Positions 44,676 to 53,631 are shown, numbered from the stretch's first letter. The stretch is 64,000 nt of DNA from Thiosocius sp963736445 (GCA_963736445.1 CAVTOY010000001.1:124001-188000), one strand, 5' to 3'. Numbers and translations: made by a program. Notes: a model not told the origin generated them from the sequence alone.

Positions 44676-45002
44676 ATGTTCGACGTCGGTTTTTTCGAGC
44701 TCCTGCTGATTGGCGTCGTGGCGCTGCTGGTCGTCGGGCCAGAGCGCCTGCCCAAGCTCGCCCGGACTGTCGGCATGTGGCTTGGGCGGGGCAAGCGCTT
44801 CGTCAGTTCGGTCAAGGAGGATATCGATCGCGAGATCCGGGCCGACGAACTCAGACAGGTCCTCGAAAAGCAAAAGCAGAACAACCCGCTGCATGAGATT
44901 GTCGAGGACACCAAGAAAAGCTTCGATGAAATAAAGGCTGATACCGAATCCGCGGTAGGGATGAAGGACAAGCCGTCCGCCTCCGATAACAAACATGAGT
45001 GA
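44676..45002 (+). CDS. tatB: Sec-independent translocase subunit TatB
   Basis: This 108-residue subunit starts MFDVGFFELLLIGVVALLVV, with the conserved Glu of the TatB membrane helix and the VVGPERLPKLARTVG hinge. A longer amphipathic/coiled segment (VKEDIDREIRADELRQVLEK) distinguishes it from TatA. It overlaps tatC by eight bases. TatB and TatC together recognise twin-arginine signal peptides. Confidence 0.96.
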   Translation: MFDVGFFELLLIGVVALLVVGPERLPKLARTVGMWLGRGKRFVSSVKEDIDREIRADELRQVLEKQKQNNPLHEIVEDTKKSFDEIKADTESAVGMKDKPSASDNKHE

Positions 45003-46194
45003 CAACCCGACGCTGCCGGAGCAGCCGTTTCTCAGCCATCTGATCGAACTGCGCGATCGCCTGATGCGCTCGGTGCTCGTCATACTCGTTATCTTCTTGG
45101 CGCTCTTTCCGTTCGGCAACGATATCTACGTGTTCGTCGCGGATCCGCTAATGCGGGTGTTGCCGGAGGGCACGAGCATGATTGCCACGCAGGTGGCGTC
45201 TCCCTTCCTGACGCCGTTCAAGCTCGCCCTGGTGACGGCGGTGTTCCTTGCCATGCCCTATCTCCTTCATCAGTTCTGGGCGTTCATAGCACCCGCGCTG
45301 TATCAGCACGAAAAACGCCTGGCGTTACCGTTGCTGGCGTCCAGCGTGTTCCTGTTTTATCTCGGGGCGGCCTTCGCCTACGTGGTAGTTTTTCCCCTGG
45401 TGTTCGTCTTTCTGACCGGCGTTGCACCCGAGGGTGTCGCGGTGATGACCGATATCACTCACTATCTCGATTTCGTGCTCACCCTGTTCTTCGCCTTCGG
45501 CCTTGCCTTCGAAGTACCTATCGCCACCATCGTGCTGGTAGTGGCCGGTGCGACCACGCCCGAAAAGCTGGCTACAAAACGGCCGTATGTGATCGTGGGC
45601 GCGTTCGTCATCGGTATGTTGCTGACGCCGCCGGACATCATTTCGCAGACGCTGCTGGCGCTGCCGATGTGGGTATTGTTCGAGATAGGGCTGATTTTCT
45701 CGCGCCTGGTGATGCGTGAGCGCAAGCGTCGTGAGGAGGCGGGCGACGAGCCGGTGATGGCCGTCGCGACAGCAGCTAATGCGTCTTCCGCGGCCGGGGA
45801 GGCCGAGACCCGAAGCGACCAGGACGTGGAAGACGAGTTCGATCGCATCGAGCGCGAGTTTGATGCCATGGACGCACAATCCGAGGACGATGAGCTTGCC
45901 ACTGACGAGTCGGCTCAAGAGCACGCAGCGCGGGAAGAGGCTGCCGAGGCCGACGACGCCGCAGGGCCGGCAGCGAGCGCGGACGAATCGGCCGATATGC
46001 TCGATGAAGAAGTCGCGTTCCCATCGCGCACTGCCATCGAGGCGTTGGTTGACGCCAAGCTGCAACACATTGCGGCGCTGCGAGGAACCGGGGCCGACGA
46101 CGAGGTGCGCCGCATGCTCTATGAAGTCCTTTCCGACGGCAACGAGACGCAGGTAAAGGTGGCGCGCAACATCCTCGACCAGCTCGATAGCTGA
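44995..46194 (+). CDS. tatC: Sec-independent translocase subunit TatC with long acidic C-terminal extension
   Basis: The first ~250 residues are a standard six-helix TatC: PFLSHLIELRDRLMRSVLVI, APALYQHEKRLALPLL, FAYVVVFPLVFVFL, FGLAFEVPIATIVLVVAG, then KRPYVIVGAFVIGMLLTPPD. Unusually the protein continues to 399 residues. An acidic, Ala/Glu/Asp-rich linker (residues ~255-345) is followed by a ~50-residue helical tail (FPSRTAIEALVDAKLQHIAA, EVRRMLYEVLSDGNETQVKV). TatC is normally ~250-260 residues. The start overlaps the tatB end. Confidence 0.96.
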   Translation: MSDNPTLPEQPFLSHLIELRDRLMRSVLVILVIFLALFPFGNDIYVFVADPLMRVLPEGTSMIATQVASPFLTPFKLALVTAVFLAMPYLLHQFWAFIAPALYQHEKRLALPLLASSVFLFYLGAAFAYVVVFPLVFVFLTGVAPEGVAVMTDITHYLDFVLTLFFAFGLAFEVPIATIVLVVAGATTPEKLATKRPYVIVGAFVIGMLLTPPDIISQTLLALPMWVLFEIGLIFSRLVMRERKRREEAGDEPVMAVATAANASSAAGEAETRSDQDVEDEFDRIEREFDAMDAQSEDDELATDESAQEHAAREEAAEADDAAGPAASADESADMLDEEVAFPSRTAIEALVDAKLQHIAALRGTGADDEVRRMLYEVLSDGNETQVKVARNILDQLDS

Positions 46195-46203
46195 GTCCGT
46201 TGA

Positions 46204-46378
46204 CTAGCGTGCAAATCTCACCGATTTTCTGCTCCTGGCGGCGATACGCTCGCCGTAACGGGGCGTACTCGCTAAAGCCGGTTCGACGTAGTCTCAGCTA
46301 CGCCTTCCACTGCGTGCACCCCGCCGTAGCGGCGTCTCGGCGCCCTCGTTACGAAAAACGGTGAGATATGCAGGCTAG
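46204..46378. repeat. CTAG-ended dispersed repeat, ~180-bp type, copy 3
   Basis: It begins CTAGCGTGCAAATCTCACCG and ends CGGTGAGATATGCAGGCTAG, so the ends are inverted repeats with two mismatches over the outer 20 bases. The interior parallels 27702-27886 in the same orientation (GGGGCGTACTCGCTA, CACTGCGTGCACCCC, CGCCCTCG). The ATG at 46368-46370 inside its right end is the start codon of the following gene. Confidence 0.88.
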
Positions 46379-48191
46379 GGCGATCCCATTATTGCTCGGG
46401 GTGCTGCTGACGGCGCCGGCGTTCGCGCTGGACAACCAGCTCGGTGCGCACCCCTCACCCTATCTGGCGATGCACGGACAGGACCCGGTCGCATGGCAGG
46501 ATTGGGGTGAGGCCGCCGTCGATCTCGCCCGCGCCGAGGACAAACTGCTGTTCGTCTCCAGCGGTTATTTCTCCTGTCACTGGTGCCATGTGATGCAGCG
46601 CGAGAGTTATCAGAACGACGCGATTGCCGATATCCTGAACCGCCACTTCGTGCCGGTGAAACTGGACCGTGAGCTGCATGGTGCACTCGATGCCCACTTG
46701 ATCAGTTTCGTTGAGAAGACCCAGGGGCGGGCCGGATGGCCGCTCAACGTCTTTCTGACACCCGAGGGCTATCCGCTGATCGGGGCGACTTACCTGACGC
46801 CAGAACGCTTTCAGGCGCTGCTGTTGGGCCTGAACAAGTCCTGGCGGGACGAGCGCGGTCGCCTGCGAAATCTGGCCAGGCGCACGCTGCTGGAGCTGAC
46901 GCTCGACACGCCGCCGGAATTCGCCGATCCCTGGTCGGCCCCCGCGTTGAAGGGCGCATTGCTAGAACAGACGCTGACGCTCGCCGACCCCTTGGCCGGC
47001 GGTTTTGGCGACCAGAGCCGCTTTCCAATGGCCCCGCAATTGTTGATGCTATTGGATCTGCAGGCACAGGCGCCGGATCAACGGCTGGCCGAGTTTCTGA
47101 TCCTGACCCTGGATAGCATGGCGACACAGGGCCTGCGTGATCATCTGGCGGGCGGGTTCTTTCGCTATACCGTCGATCCCACATGGCAGATTCCGCACTT
47201 CGAAAAGATGCTCTACACCCAGGCCCTGCTCGCCGAGGTCTACCTGCGCGCGTCGCAGGTGTTCGGGCGCGACGACTACGCAGCAGTGGCGCGTGACACC
47301 CTGGCGTTCGTGATTCAAGAGATGGGTGGTCCCCAGGGTTCCTTCGTCGCCAGTTTCTCTGCCGTGGACGGGGCCGGAAAAGAGGGTGGGGTCTACCTGT
47401 GGTCGATCGATCAGTTGCATCGCCTGCTGGGTGAGCAAGACACGGCGCTGGCGCGTCGCTATTGGCGTATGCTCGATATAGCCGCTCTGGACGGGGGGCA
47501 TCTGCCGCGTCGTGGCGAGTCGGTCAGCCAGATCGCCGAGGCGATTGAGCAGCCTGACGAGGCAGTCATGGCGCGGCTGCAATCGATTCGTGAGCGCCTG
47601 TTGGATACCCGTTCGCGGCGGGTGCTGCCGGTGGATCAGAAGGAACTTGCCGGTTGGAACGGCCTGCTGCTGGCCTCCCTCTCTCGCGCCGCGCTTGCCT
47701 GGGACGACCCCGAATTTCGCGCCGCGGCCGATCGAGTTCGCGATTTCCTGCGCAACCGTCTGTGGGATGGCGCGGGCCTGCGCCGCGCAATGGCGGGCGA
47801 TCGGGCGCTGGGCAAGGCGACCCTCGAAGACTATGCCTATGTCGCCTACGGCATGGCGCAATACGCGAGGCTCAGTGGTGACCCGGCCGACCGCACCTTT
47901 GTCGCTGTGCTGCTCAATCTCGCCTGGCAGCGTTTCCATGGGCCCGGTGGCTGGCGTCGCGACGATCAGCCACTGATTCCCGGTCTGGGCGACGAGCCAG
48001 CGTTGCTGGAAGGTCCGTTGCCTGCGCCGTCTGCGGTGCTGATTCGACTGGCGTTGAATAGTGATGACCCTGCGTTAGCAGCCAGGGCCGCGAGCGCCGC
48101 CGCAGGCGCCCGGCCGCAGGCGCAGGCGGAACCCTTCTGGTATGCAGGGCACCTGGCCGCATTGTTGGCCTTGCCTCCGGCCGAGCCCTAG
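46368..48191 (+). CDS. exported DUF255 thioredoxin-domain protein (YyaL/spermatogenesis-associated 20-like)
   Basis: This 607-residue protein has a signal peptide (MQARAIPLLLGVLLTAPAFA). An N-terminal thioredoxin-like DUF255 domain follows, with NQLGAHPSPYLAMHGQDPVA, the conserved FSCHWCHVMQRES (C70, C73) and VPVKLDRE. A long alpha/alpha-barrel region comes next (GGFGDQSRFPMAPQLLMLLD, HLAGGFFRYTVDPTWQIPHF, EKMLYTQALLAEVYL, LAGWNGLLLASLSRAALAW). Family function is unknown. The start codon and first three to four codons lie in the right end of a CTAG-family repeat, and the stop codon lies in a short repeat remnant at the other end. No later in-frame start would keep a complete signal peptide. 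Confidence 0.93.
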   Translation: MQARAIPLLLGVLLTAPAFALDNQLGAHPSPYLAMHGQDPVAWQDWGEAAVDLARAEDKLLFVSSGYFSCHWCHVMQRESYQNDAIADILNRHFVPVKLDRELHGALDAHLISFVEKTQGRAGWPLNVFLTPEGYPLIGATYLTPERFQALLLGLNKSWRDERGRLRNLARRTLLELTLDTPPEFADPWSAPALKGALLEQTLTLADPLAGGFGDQSRFPMAPQLLMLLDLQAQAPDQRLAEFLILTLDSMATQGLRDHLAGGFFRYTVDPTWQIPHFEKMLYTQALLAEVYLRASQVFGRDDYAAVARDTLAFVIQEMGGPQGSFVASFSAVDGAGKEGGVYLWSIDQLHRLLGEQDTALARRYWRMLDIAALDGGHLPRRGESVSQIAEAIEQPDEAVMARLQSIRERLLDTRSRRVLPVDQKELAGWNGLLLASLSRAALAWDDPEFRAAADRVRDFLRNRLWDGAGLRRAMAGDRALGKATLEDYAYVAYGMAQYARLSGDPADRTFVAVLLNLAWQRFHGPGGWRRDDQPLIPGLGDEPALLEGPLPAPSAVLIRLALNSDDPALAARAASAAAGARPQAQAEPFWYAGHLAALLALPPAEP

Positions 48192-48231
48192 CCTGGAAAT
48201 ACTATCGGCATCGCGGAGATTTGCAGGCTCG
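48188..48231. repeat. short CTAG-family remnant
   Basis: CTAGCCTGGAAATACTATCG at the left and, in reverse, CGAGCCTGCAAATCTCCGCG at the right are imperfect inverted ends only 44 bases apart. The first TAG (48189-48191) is the stop codon of the DUF255 gene. Confidence 0.55.
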
Positions 48232-48238
48232 GGCAGGC

Positions 48239-48675
48239 TCAGTGGACAGCGTAGAGCGTGCCGTTCACCTGAAACGGCGTGTCGCCGCCGTTGGATATCT
48301 GAATGAACAGGTTCTTCGGCCCGAAAATATCAAAAGTTGCGCGATAGTTCAGGATCCCCTTGGGGCCGATTTGCCGCCGCCGATCTCAAACTTGACTTGA
48401 TCGATGGCCCCTGCCGGACCAAAGATCTCCTGAATCGAAAAGGGTGTGCCCTAGTCGCCGACGAAGTGCAGCGTCGGGCGGTATTCGCTGTAACCGGTCA
48501 GATCGAGTCCGCCCAAGGGGCCCAGCGCGCTGCTATGCGGAGCGACCTCCCTGGTCTCGAATACCGTGATCAGGTAGGGTTTCGCGATGAGCCCGACATC
48601 CAAGGGTTCGTTCACAATTTTGACCGAATGGGTCTTGTTTAAGAACTTTTTCAGTTTCAAGCTGGCCTCTCCCAA
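48239..48675 (-). pseudogene. decayed gene of unknown family
   Basis: On the minus strand an open segment starting near a TTG at 48675 (LGEASLKLKKFLNKTHSVKI, then DVGLIAKPYLITVFETREV) reads to LHFVGD and hits an in-frame TAG at 48451-48453. The same frame continues beyond the stop with plausible protein sequence (GTPFSIQEIFGPAGAIDQVK, FEIGGG). A shift to another frame near 48365 is needed to continue with GPKGILNYRATFDIFGPKNL and NGGDTPFQVNGTLYAVH, ending in TGA at 48239-48241. A TGA also lies just upstream of the TTG, so the N-terminus is lost too. This pattern of one stop plus one frameshift indicates a pseudogene. The family is not recognised. Confidence 0.6.
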
Positions 48676-48791
48676 CGAGCGTGGACGAATTCAGGGCAGC
48701 ACCCATAGCCGATGTCCAATAACGATGCAGTCATCGGCGCGGTAGCCACGGGTCGCTTCAGTCTGCGGGTATCCCCGGCAAGATTGGGGCC

Positions 48792-49550
48792 ATGTGGGAA
48801 ATGGGCGATAACGAGGAGCCAAACGGAGGGACTCTTGCTGTGCGACCCGGTGATGAACATGCCTATGCAGCACGTCAATTGCTGGCGGGCGCCTTCCGCA
48901 GCGTAATCTCGACGCATTCGCTGGAGCACCCGGGTTATCCTTTCGGTTCGCTGATTCCATACGTGCTTGGACAGGACGGCCGCCCGTTGCTGCTGCTCAG
49001 CCACCTCTCCCAGCACACAAAGAACGTTGATGCAGACGGCCGCAGCGGTCTTACCGTCGTTCAACAGGGCCCGGGGGATGTGCAGCAGCTGGGCCGGGTT
49101 AGTGCAATAGGCGATATCACCTCCCTACCGGCGAGCCCCGAGACGGACAGGTACTTTGACTACTTTCCGCAGGCGCGGGCCTATTATGACGAGCTGGGGT
49201 TCCGATTCTACCGCTTTGACCCGCTGCGCTTTCATTGGAATGGTGGCTTCGCCACGGCTCGCTGGTTCGGTGCCGATCGCATCGTGCGCATCAATCCCCT
49301 AAACCGTGAAACCCAACTGCGTGTCTTGGCGCATATGAACCGCGATCATCGCGATGCGCTGCGGCTCTACCTGCGTGGCCGGTCGACCGTCGCGTCGAAC
49401 GAACCGATCGAGATGGTGGGGCTGGACGCCGAGGGTATGGACCTGCGCGTCAAAGAAGATCTGATCCGTCTGCCCCTGACCCGCTCTATTACCTCTGCCG
49501 ATGACGCACGCGCGGTTCTGGCCGAAATGGCCCGCAGCGATGGACCGTGA
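48792..49550 (+). CDS. HugZ-like pyridoxamine 5'-phosphate oxidase-fold protein with DUF2470 domain
   Basis: This 252-residue protein has an N-terminal split-barrel FMN-binding-type domain: ARQLLAGAFRSVISTHSLEH, GYPFGSLIPYVLGQDGRPLL, LLSHLSQHTKNVDADGRSGL. It continues with DRYFDYFPQARAYYDELGFR and FYRFDPLRFHWNGGFATARW, both typical of the HugZ/heme-utilisation group. The C-terminal DUF2470 domain contains VLAHMNRDHRDALRLYL and MDLRVKEDLIRLPL. Some relatives degrade heme; here no heme-uptake genes adjoin, so the substrate is open. An ATG three codons later is an alternative start. The gene overlaps the longer frame of the next gene, not the start I prefer there. Confidence 0.88.
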   Translation: MWEMGDNEEPNGGTLAVRPGDEHAYAARQLLAGAFRSVISTHSLEHPGYPFGSLIPYVLGQDGRPLLLLSHLSQHTKNVDADGRSGLTVVQQGPGDVQQLGRVSAIGDITSLPASPETDRYFDYFPQARAYYDELGFRFYRFDPLRFHWNGGFATARWFGADRIVRINPLNRETQLRVLAHMNRDHRDALRLYLRGRSTVASNEPIEMVGLDAEGMDLRVKEDLIRLPLTRSITSADDARAVLAEMARSDGP

Positions 49551-49627
49551 CGACGTCGCCGGCCACGGTTAGAGCCCGTTCGACAGGACATGCCGTCGGC
49601 CCCACTATTCTGGATGAACCACGGATC

Positions 49628-50941
49628 ATGAGTAAATTGCGAACGTTTTCGATTTCCGCCGTAATGATCGGAGGCCTCGTGGCTTTGGTGCCCGTGCAGG
49701 TCGATGCTGATTTGATCATCAAACTGAACGATGGGAAGCGCATCGTGGTCCCGGTCGACGAGCAGAACATCAAGAGCATTACCTTCACACGCTCGGGCGG
49801 CGCGCGCGGGCAGGGCAAACAAGACCAGCCAACTTCGAAAATGCCGGGCGCAGGCGCTGCAGGCAGTGGCAGGATTCTGCGTGTCGGTAACGATCGCGAA
49901 ATCAAGTATCCCAGCGATGCGGCACGCATCGCCAGAGACGGCGATACCATCGAGATAGATGCCGGCATCTATCACAACGATTATGCGCTCTGGAAGCAAG
50001 ACAACCTGACGCTCCGCGGCGTCGGAGGAATGGCGCATCTGAAGTCAAAGGGGCTTATCCCGAACAAAAAAGCGATCTGGATCACTAACGGTAATAACGT
50101 CACGATCGAGAATGTGGAGTTTTCTGGTGCCTCGGTAAATGACACCAACGGTGCCGGCATACGCCATCAGGGTGGTGACCTGACGCTCAAGAATGCATTC
50201 TTTCACGACAATGAATTCTCCATCCTCACGGGTAAGCTACCGAACGCAAATGTGGTGATAAGGTCTTCGCGTTTCTGGTTTCAAAAACGCGAGCGTCGAC
50301 ACAGCCACGGTATCTATATCGGTCAGGTACGCCGCCTCACGCTGATCGGCAATCACTTCATGGGCACGGACCAGGGGCACCAGGTGAAGTCACGCGCCCT
50401 CGAGAACCACATCTTTTACAATCGAATCGAGGATGTGCGACAAGGGAACTCCAGCCGTTTGATCGACTTGTCAAACTGCGGTTTGAGTTTCGTCGTCGGC
50501 AATGATCTGCATCAGGCCGAGACTTCGGAGAACCTCAATGCGATTGGCTATGGTCCCGAGGGTTGCGAAAGGCGCGACGAGCGACAGATGAGGCTCTATG
50601 TCATCAACAACACCTTCATCAACGAGGCGTCGAGTGGGTCCTTCGTGAGGAACTTTGCCGGCGGCGATGTAATCGTGTCGAACAATCTTGTCTTCGGGAA
50701 AGCCGAGATGCTCGTTGGCAAGGGGTCTGAGCGAAATAATCTGCGACTTCCGCTGCGGGAACGGGTAGAGCGGAGTTGGTCTGCGCCGAGCGGGTCGGCG
50801 GCCATCGACAGGGCGTCAAAAATCGGCCCGGCAGAGGGCGTTTCTCTGGTGCCCGTGTTGGAGTTCGCGCCGCCGGCTGGCACACGGAAACGGCCCATTG
50901 CCGGCAATCTGGATATCGGTTCGCGGGAGCGCGCACCCTGA
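49628..50941 (+). CDS. secreted right-handed beta-helix (pectate-lyase-like fold) protein
   Basis: This 437-residue protein starts at the ATG at 49628, whose signal peptide (MSKLRTFSISAVMIGGLVAL, then VPVQVDA) fits well; an upstream in-frame GTG adds 27 residues. After a Gly/Ala-rich linker, repeated ~22-residue beta-helix coils are evident: DNLTLRGVGGMAHLKSKG, GNNVTIENVEFSGASVNDTN, GGDLTLKNAFFHDNEFSILT, VRRLTLIGNHFMGTDQGHQV, then FVVGNDLHQAETSENLNAIG. The ending SAAIDRASKIGP...PIAGNLDIGSRE is common in parallel beta-helix proteins. This suggests binding or cleavage of polysaccharide, but no catalytic residues can be named. It converges on the phosphosignalling operon. Confidence 0.85.
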   Translation: MSKLRTFSISAVMIGGLVALVPVQVDADLIIKLNDGKRIVVPVDEQNIKSITFTRSGGARGQGKQDQPTSKMPGAGAAGSGRILRVGNDREIKYPSDAARIARDGDTIEIDAGIYHNDYALWKQDNLTLRGVGGMAHLKSKGLIPNKKAIWITNGNNVTIENVEFSGASVNDTNGAGIRHQGGDLTLKNAFFHDNEFSILTGKLPNANVVIRSSRFWFQKRERRHSHGIYIGQVRRLTLIGNHFMGTDQGHQVKSRALENHIFYNRIEDVRQGNSSRLIDLSNCGLSFVVGNDLHQAETSENLNAIGYGPEGCERRDERQMRLYVINNTFINEASSGSFVRNFAGGDVIVSNNLVFGKAEMLVGKGSERNNLRLPLRERVERSWSAPSGSAAIDRASKIGPAEGVSLVPVLEFAPPAGTRKRPIAGNLDIGSRERAP

Positions 50942-51012
50942 TCAAGGGCGCCTGCAGCTCGGCTCTGCCTCAAGCCAACGATGCCCTGGCAGGCGCGCAC
51001 GCGCTACAAAGA

Positions 51013-51774
51013 CTATGGGCGCCACCACGCCCGTTTACGTGCCTTTCGGGTGCGCGTCGCCAGCACCAGGCTGACGTTGTCGGCGCGTGGACCGCCGCGC
51101 TGCGCGGCCAGAGCAACCAGGTCAGCGGCTTTCTCCGACTCGGCTGGCGTGCTGGTCACGCGGTGTGCGGCCTCGGTGCTCTGGACCTGGTTCCAGAAGC
51201 CGTCGCTGCACAGCAGGAACCAGTCGTTCTTGCCGATCGCCGTTGCGCCGAACGCCGGCTCTAATTCATTGTTGCCACCAAGGCACATGTACAGTCGGCT
51301 GTTGCGCCGCTTGCCGGAGCGGGTCGCCGTACTGACCCCCTGTCTGCCCTGCAGCAGCGATGCCAGGGTGTGATCTGGGGTGCGAAACAGCTGGGTATCG
51401 CCATCGAAGTGGTACAGGCGACTGTCGCCGACATGTATCCAATAGGCCTCGTCGCCACGCAGGAAAAGCGCTGTAAAGGTGCTGGCGGGATTGCTGCCGT
51501 CCTGCCGGCCGATGCTGCGAATCGCCTCATGTGCGGTGCGACAGAGATCGGTGAGGCCTTCCCGCGGGCTGCGTGTGGCGAGCCCTTCCAACGCATGACG
51601 TGCGGTATCCAATACGGTCTGCGCAGCGAGCGCCCCGTGCTGCTGTCCACCCATGCCATCGGCGAGGACCACGAGATGGTCATTCGGCCTTCCAGGCAAG
51701 GCAAACACCTCACTGCGGTCCTGCTGTTCTGCACGACCACCGATCGCCGTCGCCAGATCGAAGCGCCAGGTCAT
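51013..51774 (-). CDS. PP2C-type serine/threonine phosphatase
   Basis: This 253-residue PPM phosphatase has the metal-binding motifs in order: EQQDRSEVFAL (motif 1, Asp), VVLADGMGGQQHGALAA, ALFLRGDEAYWIHVGDSRLY, HTLASLLQGRQGVST, LCSDGFWNQV and ADNVSLVLATRTR. It should dephosphorylate Ser/Thr substrates of the kinase encoded 39 bases upstream. It is the last gene of the FHA-kinase-phosphatase operon. The trio recalls PpkA/PppA/Fha of type VI secretion loci, but no T6SS structural gene is present. Confidence 0.93.
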   Translation of the reverse strand: MTWRFDLATAIGGRAEQQDRSEVFALPGRPNDHLVVLADGMGGQQHGALAAQTVLDTARHALEGLATRSPREGLTDLCRTAHEAIRSIGRQDGSNPASTFTALFLRGDEAYWIHVGDSRLYHFDGDTQLFRTPDHTLASLLQGRQGVSTATRSGKRRNSRLYMCLGGNNELEPAFGATAIGKNDWFLLCSDGFWNQVQSTEAAHRVTSTPAESEKAADLVALAAQRGGPRADNVSLVLATRTRKARKRAWWRP

Positions 51775-51813
51775 CGCGGGTACCCCCGGGCGGCCAGGCC
51801 ATCGCGATCTGGC

Positions 51814-53631
51814 TCAATCAAAAACGGTACGCCATACATGCATGAAATCCTTGACGATATTGCCGGTGCCGTCGCGCCCACGCAGGTCTTCGAGCGTCGC
51901 CTGCGGCGGTGACTCGCTTGGTTTGCTGGGTTCGCTCGGCGCTATCACCAGTTCTGCGACCGCGATCTGTTCCGCGCTATCCAGTTCGGCGCGCAGGGCC
52001 AGCAGGCCCGCGTGATCTTTGCGCACCTTCAGGCCGCGCTCCAGGTAGACCCTTGTCAATCGGTCGTCTCCCTTGCGCTGTGCCTTTCTTGCCAGCACAC
52101 GATAACCATCTGCGACGCGGTCGATTCCGGCTGTGGCCGCTGCGTGTCGCGGGGCGAGTTCGAGGACCTTTGAATAATGCCTGTAGGCGTTGTCGTCTAC
52201 CGGTGTGGTAAGTCGGTTGGCCTGTAGCGCCTCGTCGCCGGCTCGCAGGTGCGCCGCGATGACGGTCTGGCTATAAATGGTTGGCGATGCACTGCCAGTC
52301 GGCCGGCCGTCTGTGGTGATCTCGGCAGCTGCCTGCGGCACTGTCGACAAAGCGCTGCTGGGCGCACCGTCTGTGTCGGATTGCACCTGTTCATCCGCGG
52401 TGAATTCCAACGCGCCGGCCGGCGACTGCTGTGGCGTGAGCGCCGGTGATGGCATGGTGACCTCGGTAGGCGGCCCCGATGGCGCCTTGTCCGGCTGTTC
52501 GGTGTCGAGGTCCGCGATGACAGGTGGCGCGGGGAGGGGGTGCGCTGGCGCAAGTCGCGATTCCCTGACCGCCGGCGCAGACTCGCGAGACGACGTCTCG
52601 ATGATCGCCGCCGATCGTGCGGGCGCATCGGCGAGCGTCACGGGCGCGGCAACTGAACCAGGCGCTGAATCGCCGTCGATCATATCCGTCGACGGTAGGG
52701 TGCCGAGGATGACAATCAGCAGAACGGCGAGGGCGGCGGAGGTCTTCACCGCCACCGGCGCAGCGCGGAGGACCCCAATGAACCGGGTAAGCAGGTCTGA
52801 CGCGCGCTGCTGCGGGTCAGCGCGCGCCTCGACTTGGCGCTGCCCCTCGAGCAGGCGCGTTTCGCGGATCTCCTCAACCAAGTGTGCCGCGCAGGCGATA
52901 CGATCTTCCGGCCGCTTGGCGATCATGCATTCGAGCAGTCCTTGGTAGCGGGACAGTGTATCGGGCAGCATCGGGATCGGGTGGCTCAGATGCGCGACGA
53001 TCGTCTCGATGTGCGAGCGCGCCGCGTAGGGTTTACGCCCGGTGAGCATCTGGAAGAACACGATGCCTAGCGCATAGATGTCCGAGCGGCCGTCCAGTGT
53101 TCGGCCTTCCGCCTGCTCAGGACTGAGGTAATAGGGGCTGCCGAACGCACTGCCGTCCATGGTCTGCTCCTGGTTCCTGTCGCGCTGAACGGCGATCCCA
53201 AAATCGGTCAGCTTTGGGGTACCGTCTACGTGGAACAGGATGTTGCTGGGTTTGACGTCCCGGTGAACGATGCCCTTGCGATGCACGAAGTGCAGGCAGA
53301 CGGCGATGTTCTCGAGCAGTTCGATTGCCACCTCGGACTGGATCCTCTGGTCGATTCGGTCTTGCAGTGAGCCGCCTTCCAGATATTCCATGGCGATATA
53401 GTGTCTCTCGCCAATCGCGCCAACATCGTAGATGGTGATGATATTGCGGTGCTCGAGCGAGGCGATGATGCGTGCCTCCTCGAGGAACCGCGTGGCATGC
53501 TGCGGGCTGTCGAACTTCTTCAGCAGCTTCAGCGCTACCCGTCGCCCCAGCGATTCCTGGACCGCCAGGAAGACCGAAGACATACCGCCTTCGGCGATCA
53601 GACGTTCGATCCGATAGCCGGGAATCTCCAT
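51814..53631 (-). CDS. membrane serine/threonine protein kinase
   Basis: This 605-residue Hanks-type kinase has a P loop near residues 13-20 (AEGGMSSVF), the ATP Lys K35 in VALKLLKKF, catalytic D125 in IVHRDVKPSNIL, DFG at 143-145, and the activation segment GSPYYLSPEQAEG. A transmembrane helix (AALAVLLIVILGTLP, around residue 305) anchors it. The extracytoplasmic part is a long Ala/Pro/Ser/Thr-rich linker ending in a TPR-like helical region (YRHYSKVLELAPRHAAATAG, DRLTRVYLERGLKVRKDHAG). It starts nine bases after the FHA gene and precedes the PP2C gene. Confidence 0.95.
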   Translation of the reverse strand: MEIPGYRIERLIAEGGMSSVFLAVQESLGRRVALKLLKKFDSPQHATRFLEEARIIASLEHRNIITIYDVGAIGERHYIAMEYLEGGSLQDRIDQRIQSEVAIELLENIAVCLHFVHRKGIVHRDVKPSNILFHVDGTPKLTDFGIAVQRDRNQEQTMDGSAFGSPYYLSPEQAEGRTLDGRSDIYALGIVFFQMLTGRKPYAARSHIETIVAHLSHPIPMLPDTLSRYQGLLECMIAKRPEDRIACAAHLVEEIRETRLLEGQRQVEARADPQQRASDLLTRFIGVLRAAPVAVKTSAALAVLLIVILGTLPSTDMIDGDSAPGSVAAPVTLADAPARSAAIIETSSRESAPAVRESRLAPAHPLPAPPVIADLDTEQPDKAPSGPPTEVTMPSPALTPQQSPAGALEFTADEQVQSDTDGAPSSALSTVPQAAAEITTDGRPTGSASPTIYSQTVIAAHLRAGDEALQANRLTTPVDDNAYRHYSKVLELAPRHAAATAGIDRVADGYRVLARKAQRKGDDRLTRVYLERGLKVRKDHAGLLALRAELDSAEQIAVAELVIAPSEPSKPSESPPQATLEDLRGRDGTGNIVKDFMHVWRTVFD

